The notes under the pieces are model-generated. The model did no database searches and was not told the origin of the DNA. It saw nothing but the letters and a program-made list of their open reading frames with translations. Below, piece by piece: positions 1-10,014 of a stretch of DNA of 64,000 nucleotides; positions within the stretch are counted from its first letter, which is position 1; every line of letters starts with the position of its first letter. Source of the stretch: Balneolaceae bacterium. Its GTDB lineage: Bacteria > Bacteroidota > Rhodothermia > Balneolales > Balneolaceae. The position numbers and the translations under genes were made by a program. Location of the stretch: assembly GCA_007693745.1 (NCBI GenBank), contig REDA01000048.1:16849-80848 (forward strand). The letters are read 5' to 3'.

Positions 1-1656
1 AAGGATCTGAACAGCACCTGATGGCCATTTCACCTCAATGAGATCGATCACATTATGTTCTGCCAGTCCAAAATGGAGCCTCGGATCATTTTGTGAAAGA
101 TAATGCCCCCCACCCGTCTTCTGGGCAACCTGTGTAATACCACCAGCCGTTACACTGACCGAGGCGCCAATGCCGTCCCGGTTGCTTCGGGTACCAATAA
201 GATCGACAAGCAGCCAGTGGTTCTCTTTGGCCGTATCATTTCTCAGCAGTACGGAAGCTTCATTCAGGTTCACGATGAAAATATCCAGATCCCCGTCGTT
301 GTCGTAATCACCGATACAGGCGCCTCTGCCAACCCTGGCCTGTGAAAAATAGCTGCCCAGCTCAGCAGATATTTCAGTGAAAGACCCGTCGCCGTTATTT
401 CGAAACAGCTGATCTTCCTGACCGTAGGTATGTTTCAGTTCACCATTGGTAATAAAGAGGTCTCTCAGCGTGTTGTTGTTATAATCGATAAAAGAGGCTG
501 CCCACCCCACGTGCTGGCCGCTTGCCATGGCAATCCCTGATTGGAAGGAGACATCGCTGAAAAGCAGCCCTCCCCTGTTCTGATACAGAGAATTATAGGT
601 GTCATCTGTCACAAACAGATCGATATCCCCGTTCCCTGTATAGTCACCGAAGCTGAAGGCCATACTGGCTGTCGCTTCCCCTCCTCTGTTAAAGGCGATA
701 CCTGCTCTCACAGCGATATCCGTAAAACTCTCCCCCTGATTATTTTTAAAGAGATAATTCGGCATCGCATCATTGGCTACAAATATCTCCGGGTATCCGT
801 CACCATCAATATCAATCGACCCGACACCCATCGCTCTTCCCTCAGGCCGATAAAGTCCCATTTCAACGGTTACATCAGTGAAGGTGCCGTCCCCGTTGTT
901 TCGGTAAAGCCTGTCGGGTTGGCCCCGAAAATTCAGCGGACCCGGATAACCGTCAGGCGCATAGGCAAGATTCAGGTTGGGATTAAACTCCACATAGTTG
1001 GCCACATAAAGATCCAGCAGGCCATTTCGGTTATAATCCAGCCAGACAGCTCCTGCGCTGCTCTCATTCCCTGCAACTCCTGCCCGTTCGGTGACGTCGG
1101 TGAACGTACCGTCGCCATTATTGCGAAAGAGGGTATTCGGCCCGTAATTACTTACATAAATATCGGGAAAGCCGTCGTTATCAAAGTCGCCGACCGTAAC
1201 CGCCATTGAATAGGAAAGATCTCCTGTACGGCTCTGCTGAGTGCGATCCGCAAACCGGCCGTTACCAAGATTTTCATAGAGCACATTACCGCTGATCAGG
1301 CTGCTTCTCTCGCCTGAACTCAGCACATCATGATGAATGCCGTTGGCGATGTAGAGGTCCATCAGTCCATTTTGGTTATAATCGAAAAAGACACACCCCC
1401 CGCCAACGGATTCGATAACGTTAGTCAAATAATCGTCACCCATATTGTGTTCGAAGGAAATACCTGCGGCCACAGTGATATCCTTGAACAGATCTCCCTC
1501 CTCGCCAGGAAGCTGATGCGAAAAATTCTCACTCACCTGACTCAAGGATTCATTGTCGTTATTACACGCCACCGCCGTAAAAAAAAGAAGACTGAGATAA
1601 AGCAGAGGAGTAAAACAGAATGGATATCGGTTCACAATCGTATGGGTTTCATTCAT
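1..1656 (-). CDS. VCBS-repeat / ASPIC-UnbV lipoprotein (CRTAC1-like), 3' end cut by window edge
   Basis: Reading the minus strand from an ATG at 1656 gives an open frame of 552 codons that runs off the left edge. The N-terminus is a lipoprotein signal (hydrophobic LLYLSLLFFTAVA followed by Cys), then repeated VCBS/FG-GAP units with Asp-rich calcium-loop motifs such as DFDNDGFPDIYV and DIDGDGYPEIFV. The last visible residues match the ASPIC/UnbV signature (LHFGLAEHN...EVKWPSG), so only a short tail should be missing. Proteins of this family are predicted surface or periplasmic beta-propellers; no reaction is established. It is the last visible member of a minus-strand run containing two more relatives (3142-6621, 6676-10014). 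About 250 bp separate it from the gene upstream, so it may have its own promoter. Family assignment is firm; function is unknown. Confidence 0.88.
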   Translation of the reverse strand, partial: MNETHTIVNRYPFCFTPLLYLSLLFFTAVACNNDNESLSQVSENFSHQLPGEEGDLFKDITVAAGISFEHNMGDDYLTNVIESVGGGCVFFDYNQNGLMDLYIANGIHHDVLSSGERSSLISGNVLYENLGNGRFADRTQQSRTGDLSYSMAVTVGDFDNDGFPDIYVSNYGPNTLFRNNGDGTFTDVTERAGVAGNESSAGAVWLDYNRNGLLDLYVANYVEFNPNLNLAYAPDGYPGPLNFRGQPDRLYRNNGDGTFTDVTVEMGLYRPEGRAMGVGSIDIDGDGYPEIFVANDAMPNYLFKNNQGESFTDIAVRAGIAFNRGGEATASMAFSFGDYTGNGDIDLFVTDDTYNSLYQNRGGLLFSDVSFQSGIAMASGQHVGWAASFIDYNNNTLRDLFITNGELKHTYGQEDQLFRNNGDGSFTEISAELGSYFSQARVGRGACIGDYDNDGDLDIFIVNLNEASVLLRNDTAKENHWLLVDLIGTRSNRDGIGASVSVTAGGITQVAQKTGGGHYLSQNDPRLHFGLAEHNVIDLIEVKWPSGAVQIL

Positions 1657-1906
1657 GAAGCTGCAACGGGCAATAAATCATTTTACATTTCGTATCCGGT
1701 TGTTTTGTATCCCGATCAACATCGGATCCTTATTAATGAAATTGTGTGCTATTTAAGACCCTGTTATCCATTTACAGGAATTTTAGATATTAAACTCTAA
1801 TTAAGATATGTAAAAATTTGAAACGGATTCAACACAATTGAGAGAGTGAAGTCAAGCTCAGGATTTCCCCTAATAATCTGTAGAAAACAGCGGATTACCA
1901 TCGCTG

Positions 1907-3034
1907 CTATTCACGCGGAAACAGCCACGCTTCCGTGCCATTGCAGAGATGTGGTGATGTTTTTGAATCACCCATTGTTTCAAAACGCACTACCCCGGAA
2001 GCCCCCTTCCGTATTTGTAAATCCGAGAGATAGTTCCGTATCCCATCTCTGCTGTTACCTCCGTAGGCAGCCGCTTCTCCGAGCAGAATCACAGCATCAA
2101 ATACAAATGCAGTGTGAACACCCGGAGTGTATCCATACTCTGAAGTAAATGCATCGTTAAAATTCCGTAGTGGACCGGAATCTGTGATTTGCGGACAGAT
2201 AAAAAAATCGGGTTTGATGGCTTCGGTTTTAAAAGCGCCTGTCTGACTGGACAGAAAGGATCCGTTTGCTATGAATGGCAGGTTCAATCCGGCTTGTGAA
2301 GCGAGTTTATAGACAGTCTCAAAAAATGTTTTGTCTCCTAAAACAAGAATGGCTTCAGCTCTCGCTATTTCAGCGTCTCTTTTAAGTTCAGCACTGTTCA
2401 AAGACTTGGAGTCAGTGATCTCAGTAATGGAAAGGTGACTCGGATTTCTGCGAAAATGGTTTTTAAAATGGGTAGAAGCAGCACGGTCATCAAATCGCGA
2501 ACCGGTGAATAACAGTACGGAAGTAAAATTCATCTGATTCAGTAAAAAATCTGCAATCGTTTCCGCCTGCTGCCTGTCGGATGGGAAATTTCGGAAAAAA
2601 AAAGGGATATTGACTTCAGACAGCGTAGCATCTGCCGCTCTGGTCTCCAGATAGACTACGTGCGATTTTGCGATGGCCATCTGTGTCAGGTGTGCATTTT
2701 CTCCATCCAGTGCACCGGCTATCGCCAATACCTCTTCATCAAAAATCAGCTCTACAGACTGCCTTGAGGCAGAACCCCAATCTCCCTCACCTGTTCGGAC
2801 TGAAAGGTGGAACTGATACGGCTCTGATGCAAATTTTTGATTGAGTTGAGTCACCGCCAGCCTGGCAGCATCAACTGCCTGGCGCGAAAGGAGATCTTTC
2901 TCAGGATCTGATGAAACCATCAAGCCAATTTTGTGAATCTCCTTATCTGAAAATTGTCCTGAAAAGTTAAAGGGAGCCGAAGAACCCAATGCAGCGGCTG
3001 ACCAAAACCACAGAATCATAATTGAACAGTTCAT
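1907..3034 (-). CDS. Periplasmic substrate-binding protein (type I periplasmic-binding fold), orphan
   Basis: A 375-residue protein with an N-terminal signal peptide (MNCSIMILWFWSAAALGSSA). It is followed by a two-lobed receptor-type binding domain resembling the Leu/Ile/Val-binding or branched-chain ABC-transporter solute-binding family (KIGLMVSSDPEKDLLSRQAVDAA; a central segment with SVLLFTGSRFDD; a C-terminal TPGVHTAFVFDAVILL). A GTG start nine bases further upstream (3043) is possible. The ATG at 3034 is preferred because AGGTGA sits five bases before it. No permease or ATPase gene lies nearby, so it is either an orphan receptor or serves a distant transporter. It is flanked on the same strand by VCBS/ASPIC lipoprotein genes. 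The fold call is reasonably sure; the ligand is unknown. Confidence 0.75.
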   Translation of the reverse strand: MNCSIMILWFWSAAALGSSAPFNFSGQFSDKEIHKIGLMVSSDPEKDLLSRQAVDAARLAVTQLNQKFASEPYQFHLSVRTGEGDWGSASRQSVELIFDEEVLAIAGALDGENAHLTQMAIAKSHVVYLETRAADATLSEVNIPFFFRNFPSDRQQAETIADFLLNQMNFTSVLLFTGSRFDDRAASTHFKNHFRRNPSHLSITEITDSKSLNSAELKRDAEIARAEAILVLGDKTFFETVYKLASQAGLNLPFIANGSFLSSQTGAFKTEAIKPDFFICPQITDSGPLRNFNDAFTSEYGYTPGVHTAFVFDAVILLGEAAAYGGNSRDGIRNYLSDLQIRKGASGVVRFETMGDSKTSPHLCNGTEAWLFPRE

Positions 3035-3039
3035 AGATC

Positions 3040-3045
3040 TCACCT
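3040..3045 (-). promoter_or_regulatory. Shine-Dalgarno site that decides the start of the periplasmic-binding protein
   Basis: On the minus strand the sequence reads AGGTGA, then GATCT, then ATG at 3034. The GTG at 3043 lies inside this ribosome-binding site and so is unlikely to be the start. Good Shine-Dalgarno matches are scarce in this window, which makes this one useful. Confidence 0.5.
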
Positions 3046-3141
3046 GCAGAGCACTTTATTACTCCTTCATTTTCTACGTGGTGTCTAAACCACAATTCGT
3101 TGCAATAGAATCTGATATATCTTTTGTTTCAGTTTTTTGAG

Positions 3142-6100
3142 TTACGGACTCTCAAAAAGGAGTGCGTTGCGGAATACATGCGACGTGATGTATCGGGTAT
3201 GGTACTCGATCCAATCGTCACGATGCCTCTGAAACACAGGATCATTCTGCAGGGAACCACCCCTGCTGTAATCGTAATCAGCCATACCATGATATGGAAG
3301 CGGTAATACCGTAGCTGAAGCCTCCGTGTTGTAATCACCATCTTTCACCCAGCCGTCCGAGACAAAGATAAAGCTGCGGGTGTAACCTTCTGCAGGATCA
3401 GGGAGCGCCTCAAAATGCAGCACCATTTCATCTCCCGCGTTCATAATCACATAGCGGTCATCGATCTCCCTGAGCAGTTCGGATACGTCCCCGAACCGGG
3501 TATGAAACCCTTCCAAATCTCTCCATCGCTGAGCAGTACTCGAAATGTAGTGATAGTCGGGAAGTTTGGGAGATATTGAATCTGCACGGCTCCATTCAGA
3601 AAACCCTCTGTACCTCAGATCCATCTTTACCGGCTCAAGCGCCAGTTCGGTAAAAAGATCGTTTTCCGCTTGCCTGGCCTGTAGTATGGAATCCCAGTAG
3701 ATCTCAGCCGATGTCGTGAGTCTGACTTTACGATCGTTCCTGTGGGGAAAAGCGTTATCCAGTTCCAGCAATACCGTTTTCAGTTTTCCTGCAGGCCATC
3801 CGAAATTATCATTCAGTATTATCCAGCCACCCTCACCGTCTGAAACTTCCACTGTCATAAATGAAGGCGGATTGAAGGATCCCTGACTCAGAGCCAGATT
3901 GATTGAGCTGTCGGTCGGCCGCAACCAACCGTGCATGACAAGATATTCAGGTACAGATTGTTCCTGATCATTCAGTGTGATGATAACCGAATGTTCTTCG
4001 ACCAGCCCCTGATATGCTGTTTTTTCAAACGGGGCGATATAACGGCTGTTCTGCTCGGAGACAATTTCGGTCAGGTCGTTGCCCCACTGATCCTCTACAC
4101 TTTTTACCGGTACCGGAGTCTTCATGATGCGCGTGGAAAGATCCGGTCCGGGAAAGACAAACCTCTCATCCACAAATACCTCCGTGCCTTCCGGATGATC
4201 TACTGCTATCAGCTCTACAAAATCAAAGAAATGGGTTTCCCACAACTCTGCTGTAATCCTGACATCATAGACGCCATCCACAGGCTGAAGTCTGTTACCG
4301 GGTATTCTCACCCTGTCGAAGGTCTGAATGACACCTGCTGTTTCCTGTGCATTTATTCGCAACCCGAGCGGCGACCTCCAGAGTGCATCGGTTATGAAAT
4401 GAATTTCTTCTCCGTCATTGGTAAAAAGCCAGGGGCAGGAGCCTTTTAAAATCTGTTCATTAAATATGGTTGCGCCCATCCCCAGTTCCGCAAACTCAGT
4501 CTGAACCGAGCCGTTTGGCCAGATAATCCGCAGCATTTCTGCTTCTTCATATTCACCCAGACCGAAATGCACTATAGGTGAAGAGATTATCTGTTTCTGA
4601 TAGAGAAGACCCGACCGGACCTCCATCTCCCCTCCTATTCCAAAAGAGTTGATCCGCTGATCACCCAGTTCACCTGAGGCTCTGGCCCTAATCAGCCGCG
4701 CAAAGTAGTTTTTTGTCCCCTCATTCTTGAGCTGTATGGGCTCCAGATCCTGAGATACCCTCAGCAAGTCAAGGCGATCGTTACCATCTACATCAAAAAT
4801 ATTTACAATTCCGCCGGGCAGTTCATGCTCATACCGGATCAAATTTCTTTTTTCATCTCCCAGCCATAGTGTCGAGTGTTCCGGAGTGCTCAGAATCAGA
4901 TCGAGGGCTCCGTTATTGTCAAGATCAGCAACAAAGAGCTGAGCGTTCTCATAATCCGATAAACCTTGTCCGTTTTGATAAAGTGTATGATTTGTCCATT
5001 CACCGCTGAAAGCAGATATAAAATGTGAGTGGATGCTGCCGGAACCGGAAGCCGTAATAATTTCAAACCGGCCATCTGCATTTTGATCTGCTGCAGCAAA
5101 TGCCACTGTCTGATCAGTCAATTTCAGTCCATCTGAAAAATCACCTCCCCTAAAATTTTTGAAGGTGATCACCTCCCCTGCACTGGTAAGCATGGTGGCA
5201 TCAGGTGCACCGTCACCATCAAGATCGGCCCAGAGAAAATCCCTTACATTCTCTATTCCCCTGAATGGCCGTACATCTGTGAATGTACCATCGCCATTGT
5301 TTCTGAGAACAAGTGGAGGCCCGTCAACCGGAGCCAGAAGAAGGTCCAGGTCTCCATCCATTTCGATGTCAAAAGCCCAGACTCCGTAATAATTCCCCTG
5401 TATTACTGAAGAACCAAGACCCAACTGGCTGGTTACATCTGTAAACGTGAGATCCTCCCCAGTGGCATAAAGCCTGAATCCGTCGGTGCCGGCAAAAGCG
5501 AGATCGTTCTGGAAATCATAATTGTAATCAATTTCAGTTCCGGCTGACGGCGGTAATGGCCGATCCGTATCACCCGGAAAAACGAGTTGTGTCCGTTCAT
5601 TAATTACAACTTTACCGTCAGTAACAGAGATCGGAAAGGGAGGAGAGTCTTCAAGAAGTGTTACACCCCGAAGCCATGAAGCCCTGTCTTCAGCGATATC
5701 GAGAGGCAGCTGTGGAAAGGTAATTTCAAGATCCGGAGCGGCCACTGTCACTTCCGGAAGCGGTAAAACCAGGAATTCGGGGATAAGAAAACCGAGATCG
5801 GTCGGCGGCAGTTCAACGAGAAGCAGATCATTGCGAAATGAATTGACGGATTGGAGCGTATTTCTTAAAAATGAAAGCTCCAGTGTTAGTTCAGTGAATG
5901 AACCCTCCTCGAACACCTCTTCAACCAGTGAAAATTGTTCTCTGTTCTCCTCATCCCACCGTTCTGAAAGCCCTCTGAGAAGGTTCAGGAATCTTTCAGC
6001 AGTTTCAAAATCACCGGTTTTGGCTGCAAATCGGGTAGCTTCCAGCAAAACCGCCTGATTCTCGGGTTCAAGCAGTATCAACCCTTCATAAATAGATGAA

Positions 6101-6621
6101 ATTTCAGAAGCGTGAGTGCGGTCATCTTCTCTTTCCAGTTCCTGCGCGAGAGCAAACTGCATGCGCAGGTGAGCAGGATCGCTTCCGATACCCTCTCTTA
6201 AGTAGCTGATGGATGATTCCGTATCTCCACGCATACTTTGTACTATACTGCTGAGATACAGAATATCCGGATGCTCCGGCAGTATCGTTCTTGCCCTCTC
6301 CAGTCGGTCAACCGCCAGATCGTAGTTGCCCTGTCTCATTGCCATCACTCCAAGATTGGCCCAGGCTGCGGCTTCTTCCGGAAAAGCCTGAGCCACATCA
6401 TTCATTTTATTGAAGGCAAACCTTGCTTCATCTGTCTGCGCGGCCCCAAGGCTTACATAGAAATCGGATACCGCCTGACGATATTGATCTGTTTCTGAGA
6501 GTTCTGCAGGTTCCTGAGATCTGCAGCTCGAAAGCAGAATAAGCAGGGGAAGTAAAACAAAGATCCCGTTGATGATTCTTCTGTTCCATGCAGGGGTATT
6601 GGGTATGGATTTCTTTGACAT
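3142..6621 (-). CDS. Giant TPR + VCBS + ASPIC/UnbV lipoprotein
   Basis: A 1159-residue protein with a lipoprotein signal (FVLLPLLILLSSC). About residues 35-215 are TPR helices (AAAWANLGVMAMRQGNYDLA and following repeats). A linker precedes VCBS/FG-GAP repeats (DIEMDGDLDLLLAP, DLDGDGAPDATML, DLDNNGALDLILS) at about 350-600. An ASPIC/UnbV domain with HFGLGEYEEAEMLRIIWPNGS lies near 650-700. The remaining roughly 460 C-terminal residues match no domain I recognise; they begin with KGSCPWLFTNDGEE and are rich in beta-type sequence with many Trp and Tyr. It lies 54 bp downstream of a related gene (6676-10014) and is probably cotranscribed with it. It is likely exported and membrane anchored. A role in surface binding or protein assembly is plausible but unproven. 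Confidence 0.85.
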   Translation of the reverse strand: MSKKSIPNTPAWNRRIINGIFVLLPLLILLSSCRSQEPAELSETDQYRQAVSDFYVSLGAAQTDEARFAFNKMNDVAQAFPEEAAAWANLGVMAMRQGNYDLAVDRLERARTILPEHPDILYLSSIVQSMRGDTESSISYLREGIGSDPAHLRMQFALAQELEREDDRTHASEISSIYEGLILLEPENQAVLLEATRFAAKTGDFETAERFLNLLRGLSERWDEENREQFSLVEEVFEEGSFTELTLELSFLRNTLQSVNSFRNDLLLVELPPTDLGFLIPEFLVLPLPEVTVAAPDLEITFPQLPLDIAEDRASWLRGVTLLEDSPPFPISVTDGKVVINERTQLVFPGDTDRPLPPSAGTEIDYNYDFQNDLAFAGTDGFRLYATGEDLTFTDVTSQLGLGSSVIQGNYYGVWAFDIEMDGDLDLLLAPVDGPPLVLRNNGDGTFTDVRPFRGIENVRDFLWADLDGDGAPDATMLTSAGEVITFKNFRGGDFSDGLKLTDQTVAFAAADQNADGRFEIITASGSGSIHSHFISAFSGEWTNHTLYQNGQGLSDYENAQLFVADLDNNGALDLILSTPEHSTLWLGDEKRNLIRYEHELPGGIVNIFDVDGNDRLDLLRVSQDLEPIQLKNEGTKNYFARLIRARASGELGDQRINSFGIGGEMEVRSGLLYQKQIISSPIVHFGLGEYEEAEMLRIIWPNGSVQTEFAELGMGATIFNEQILKGSCPWLFTNDGEEIHFITDALWRSPLGLRINAQETAGVIQTFDRVRIPGNRLQPVDGVYDVRITAELWETHFFDFVELIAVDHPEGTEVFVDERFVFPGPDLSTRIMKTPVPVKSVEDQWGNDLTEIVSEQNSRYIAPFEKTAYQGLVEEHSVIITLNDQEQSVPEYLVMHGWLRPTDSSINLALSQGSFNPPSFMTVEVSDGEGGWIILNDNFGWPAGKLKTVLLELDNAFPHRNDRKVRLTTSAEIYWDSILQARQAENDLFTELALEPVKMDLRYRGFSEWSRADSISPKLPDYHYISSTAQRWRDLEGFHTRFGDVSELLREIDDRYVIMNAGDEMVLHFEALPDPAEGYTRSFIFVSDGWVKDGDYNTEASATVLPLPYHGMADYDYSRGGSLQNDPVFQRHRDDWIEYHTRYITSHVFRNALLFESP

Positions 6622-6675
6622 GTTCTATTTTGAATGTTGTAATGTTTGGCAAACAGCCTGTATCTCACCAGTCTG

Positions 6676-9600
6676 TTAATTCCTTAATTCGAAAAAAAGC
6701 GGTGTATCATTATTGCGGGCAACTACAATACCGTGATCTCCCGTTGAACGCTGATAGGAATGTATGGATCTCGATTCTCCTCTCACAAGAAACCCGCTTT
6801 CCGAAAAACTCTTCGCTGTGAAATTACCGGCTCCGTCATTCTTCAGAAGAAGACCGTAACCAGCGTCCTGCCGTCCTCCGATACCCGGTCTCACATCAAA
6901 CAGGTTTCCGGTGAGGAGCAGGTCATTATTTCCGGAGCCGGTTACATCCATGGCAAGAATATCCATAACCGGAAAAAGCTGTGCTTCAAAGGGGAGATAA
7001 CTGATTTCAAAGCTGCCATCGCCCGTATTTATCAATACCAGTGACCGGAGTTCATTGATCTCTTTCTTTAGTGAGGAGCTGAGCAGGGAAGGCTCAAAGA
7101 TCTGATTCAGGTTTCGGGATGCAAAATCAGCGTAACTCCTTACTTTCTGCCTCAGATTGGTTACCTGAGCCATGAGTTCATCGAGTTGATCAAAGGGCTT
7201 TTCAATGCCGTTCACAAAATAGGAAAGTACCGGTGCGGTTTGACCATTCTGATCAAAATCGTTTATATACAGATGCATTGGACTTTCCCTGGTTGCCTTC
7301 AGACGGGAGTTGATACCAAAATTACCCAGGATGATATCGGGATAACCGTTACCGGTCAGATCAGAAACCGTAACACTCTGCCAAAGCCCATTCAGTTTTG
7401 GAAAACCGCGGTCAGTTTCAACGGAGTTGAATTTTCCGCCCATATTTTCGAAATACCTGACAGGCATCCATTCTCCAGCGACAACCAGATCCGGAAGCTC
7501 TTTTCCGGGCTGAAAAACCCACTGTGCTGAAGTAACATTCCCGAGGGTTTCAATCTGAGGTGCAACCCCCTCCGTAACATCTTCAAACACACCCAGGCCA
7601 TTGTTTTCAAGTATAAAACTTCTCGGGCCAATCCCGTAACGCCATGGGATGGAATGTCCGCCGACGAACAGATCCAGATAGCCGTTCCCGTTAAAGTCGG
7701 CAGCCCTGACTACAGAACCGTTTACTGCAAATTCCGGAATACTGTTCATTGATTTTCTAAACTGACCCTCACCCGTGTTGATATAAAGCCGATCCAGAAG
7801 TTCGGTGGCCTCACCTGTGTATTCATTACCGCCACTCACCACGTAGAGGTCCGGCAGTCCATTCCCCGTTGCATCAAAGAATAGTGCATCGACATCTTCA
7901 CTTCTGCGGTCATAAAAGAAATCGGGCTGTTCAGATTCAAGAAATGTTCCGTCTTCCTGCTGCAAGAAAAGTTTCCCCGGAAAATCCCTGGCTCCTCCCA
8001 TATATAAATCATACAAACCATTGCCATTCACATCAGCAACTGCCAGTGCAGGACCTTTTGTTGATAATTTGTAGGGCATCAGTGGTTCGCGGGAGAAATC
8101 ATCAAACGTATTTTCACGATGCCGGTGGGGAAAATTCACCATGTCTGACAGATCTGCAAGCAGTGCCGGAATTTCTCGTGAATGCAATCTGTCGTAATCA
8201 AATAGTTCCTCAGCATCCGATTGTAAAAGTGTAATCTGTTGATTGACTTCCAGATCGCGGAGTACTTCATAGCGATCGTCCGGCCAGATGACCAGCAGAG
8301 AATCAATCAGATCTGTTGCCCCCAGTCCAAAATGGAGCCGGTGCTCAACGGCCGACTGAAAGCCCCTGACAGGCATCTGCTCTCTGTACTTTAGTTCATC
8401 CCCGTGGTATAGAAATACCTTGGTTCCGATACCCGTACTGTTTTCATTGTCACCCTTTAGCTGGATGGTCAGGTAATTACCCAAAAGTTCTTCAGGGAAA
8501 TTGTTTTTATAAATAAAAGCGGGTTCGTTGATGTTGCTGACCACAAGATCAAGTCTTCCATTGTTGTTTAAGTCTGCATATACCGCTCCAGAGGAGAATG
8601 AGGGCAGTGAAAGACCCCATTCGGATGCTACATTCCTGAACTGCAGGGTTCCGTCATTCCTGTACATATGATTGGCAACGAGTACATCCGGCAGATCCCG
8701 GATCAGTTCATACTCTCTCCGGCTGAGTTCATCCCCCTGATGCTGTTGTCTTAGCCGATTGAGAGCTGAAACATAGTCAAGATCATTCGGCCGGTGAGGC
8801 ATTCCGTTTGTGATAAAAATATCCTTAAACCCGTTGTTGCTGAAATCGGCCAGCAGTGCCGCCCAGCTCCAGTCTGTTTTGGGTATTCCGGATGCGAATG
8901 CCATTTCACTAAACAGAGGGGTACCATCCTCACTGTTTCCAAGGTTTATCTGGAGTGTATTACGGTTATTTTTTTCTCCAAAACCAAAACTCCTTTTCGT
9001 GTTGTAGAGCAGCGGCACATCGGGCCCGCCGGATCTCATATATACCTCATGGTCAAATGGCATCATGTCGAGGGATACAATATCCATACGTCCACTGTTA
9101 TTGAGATCTCCCACATCATTACCCATGGAAGAGTTACTGGTATGGCCAACCATCTCATAGAGCCTTTCAGTAAACGTTCCATCACCGTTGTTGATGTAGA
9201 AATAATCATCTTCATGAAAATCGTTTCCAATATAAATATCAGGATAACCATTCTGATTGATGTCGGTAATAGCCAGCCCCAGGCCGTAACCGAGTGCACT
9301 GCTGTAGATGCCGGCTTCTGCGGTCACATCAGTAAAAAAGTCACCATCATTACGGAAAAGGCGGTCACCTGCCTTTAAATCAACTCTCTCTCTCAGTAAT
9401 GAAGCTTCACCATATGTGAATTCGCTGTGAAAAGAGTGGTTGAGCAGAAAAAGATCCAGGCGGCCATTTTTGTTGTAATCGAAAAAAGCTGCCTGAGTGG
9501 AGTATCCTTCAAAATCGATCCCGTAATCCGCGGCCATCTCCGTGAAGGTCATATCACCATTGTTGATAAAGAGCTGATTTCTTCCCCTTTTATTGAGATA

Positions 9601-10014
9601 ATTTACCCGGCTCACGTAGATATCCAGATATCCGCTCCCGTTTACATCAGCCATGGTAACACCGGTTGACCAGCTCTCCGGGTCGTTAATAATTCCGGCA
9701 CTTTCCGTGACATCTTCAAACCTGAAGTCACCGAGATTTTGATAGAGACGATTATCGGTCATGTTCCCGACAAAGAAGAGGTCAGGAAGTCCGTTGTTAT
9801 TGAGATCTCCTGCTGCCACTCCTCCTCCGTCATAGAAATAGAGATAGTTTCGGATGTTAAACTCCGGGGTGCTGACGAGATCGTTGGAGAAATGGATTCC
9901 CGTTTCAGAAGGGGCAAGCATCAGGAACGGAGTATCCTCCGCTTTGGAGCAACCGAGGAGATAACCGGCTGATAAAACCAGAAGAAGGTAAAGTATATAT
10001 TTTTTAAGTTTCAT
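6676..10014 (-). CDS. Giant VCBS / ASPIC-UnbV lipoprotein (double VCBS array)
   Basis: A 1112-residue protein starting with a clear lipoprotein signal (ILYLLLVLSAGYLLGC). The first half (about 55-500) carries VCBS/FG-GAP repeats with motifs such as DLNNNGLPDLFFVGN, DINQNGYPDIYIGND and DLNNNGRLDLVVSN. An ASPIC/UnbV domain (HRLHFGLGATDLIDSLLVIWPDD) sits around 520-590. A second VCBS array follows to the C-terminus (DVNGNGLYDLYMGGA, DFNGNGYLDLFVGGH, DLTGNGYPDIILGN). The family is common in Bacteroidota-type bacteria and is often encoded near glycan-uptake loci. It is predicted to be a calcium-binding surface propeller. It heads the run of three such genes. A small lipoprotein gene lies 76 bp upstream on the same strand. 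Confidence 0.88.
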   Translation of the reverse strand: MKLKKYILYLLLVLSAGYLLGCSKAEDTPFLMLAPSETGIHFSNDLVSTPEFNIRNYLYFYDGGGVAAGDLNNNGLPDLFFVGNMTDNRLYQNLGDFRFEDVTESAGIINDPESWSTGVTMADVNGSGYLDIYVSRVNYLNKRGRNQLFINNGDMTFTEMAADYGIDFEGYSTQAAFFDYNKNGRLDLFLLNHSFHSEFTYGEASLLRERVDLKAGDRLFRNDGDFFTDVTAEAGIYSSALGYGLGLAITDINQNGYPDIYIGNDFHEDDYFYINNGDGTFTERLYEMVGHTSNSSMGNDVGDLNNSGRMDIVSLDMMPFDHEVYMRSGGPDVPLLYNTKRSFGFGEKNNRNTLQINLGNSEDGTPLFSEMAFASGIPKTDWSWAALLADFSNNGFKDIFITNGMPHRPNDLDYVSALNRLRQQHQGDELSRREYELIRDLPDVLVANHMYRNDGTLQFRNVASEWGLSLPSFSSGAVYADLNNNGRLDLVVSNINEPAFIYKNNFPEELLGNYLTIQLKGDNENSTGIGTKVFLYHGDELKYREQMPVRGFQSAVEHRLHFGLGATDLIDSLLVIWPDDRYEVLRDLEVNQQITLLQSDAEELFDYDRLHSREIPALLADLSDMVNFPHRHRENTFDDFSREPLMPYKLSTKGPALAVADVNGNGLYDLYMGGARDFPGKLFLQQEDGTFLESEQPDFFYDRRSEDVDALFFDATGNGLPDLYVVSGGNEYTGEATELLDRLYINTGEGQFRKSMNSIPEFAVNGSVVRAADFNGNGYLDLFVGGHSIPWRYGIGPRSFILENNGLGVFEDVTEGVAPQIETLGNVTSAQWVFQPGKELPDLVVAGEWMPVRYFENMGGKFNSVETDRGFPKLNGLWQSVTVSDLTGNGYPDIILGNFGINSRLKATRESPMHLYINDFDQNGQTAPVLSYFVNGIEKPFDQLDELMAQVTNLRQKVRSYADFASRNLNQIFEPSLLSSSLKKEINELRSLVLINTGDGSFEISYLPFEAQLFPVMDILAMDVTGSGNNDLLLTGNLFDVRPGIGGRQDAGYGLLLKNDGAGNFTAKSFSESGFLVRGESRSIHSYQRSTGDHGIVVARNNDTPLFFELRN

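Noticed and set aside
541..1800. Plus-strand open frames of 156-222 codons
   Set aside because: They lie opposite the VCBS/ASPIC lipoprotein gene on the minus strand, which has a signal peptide and clear repeat motifs. The plus-strand translations look like no protein family.
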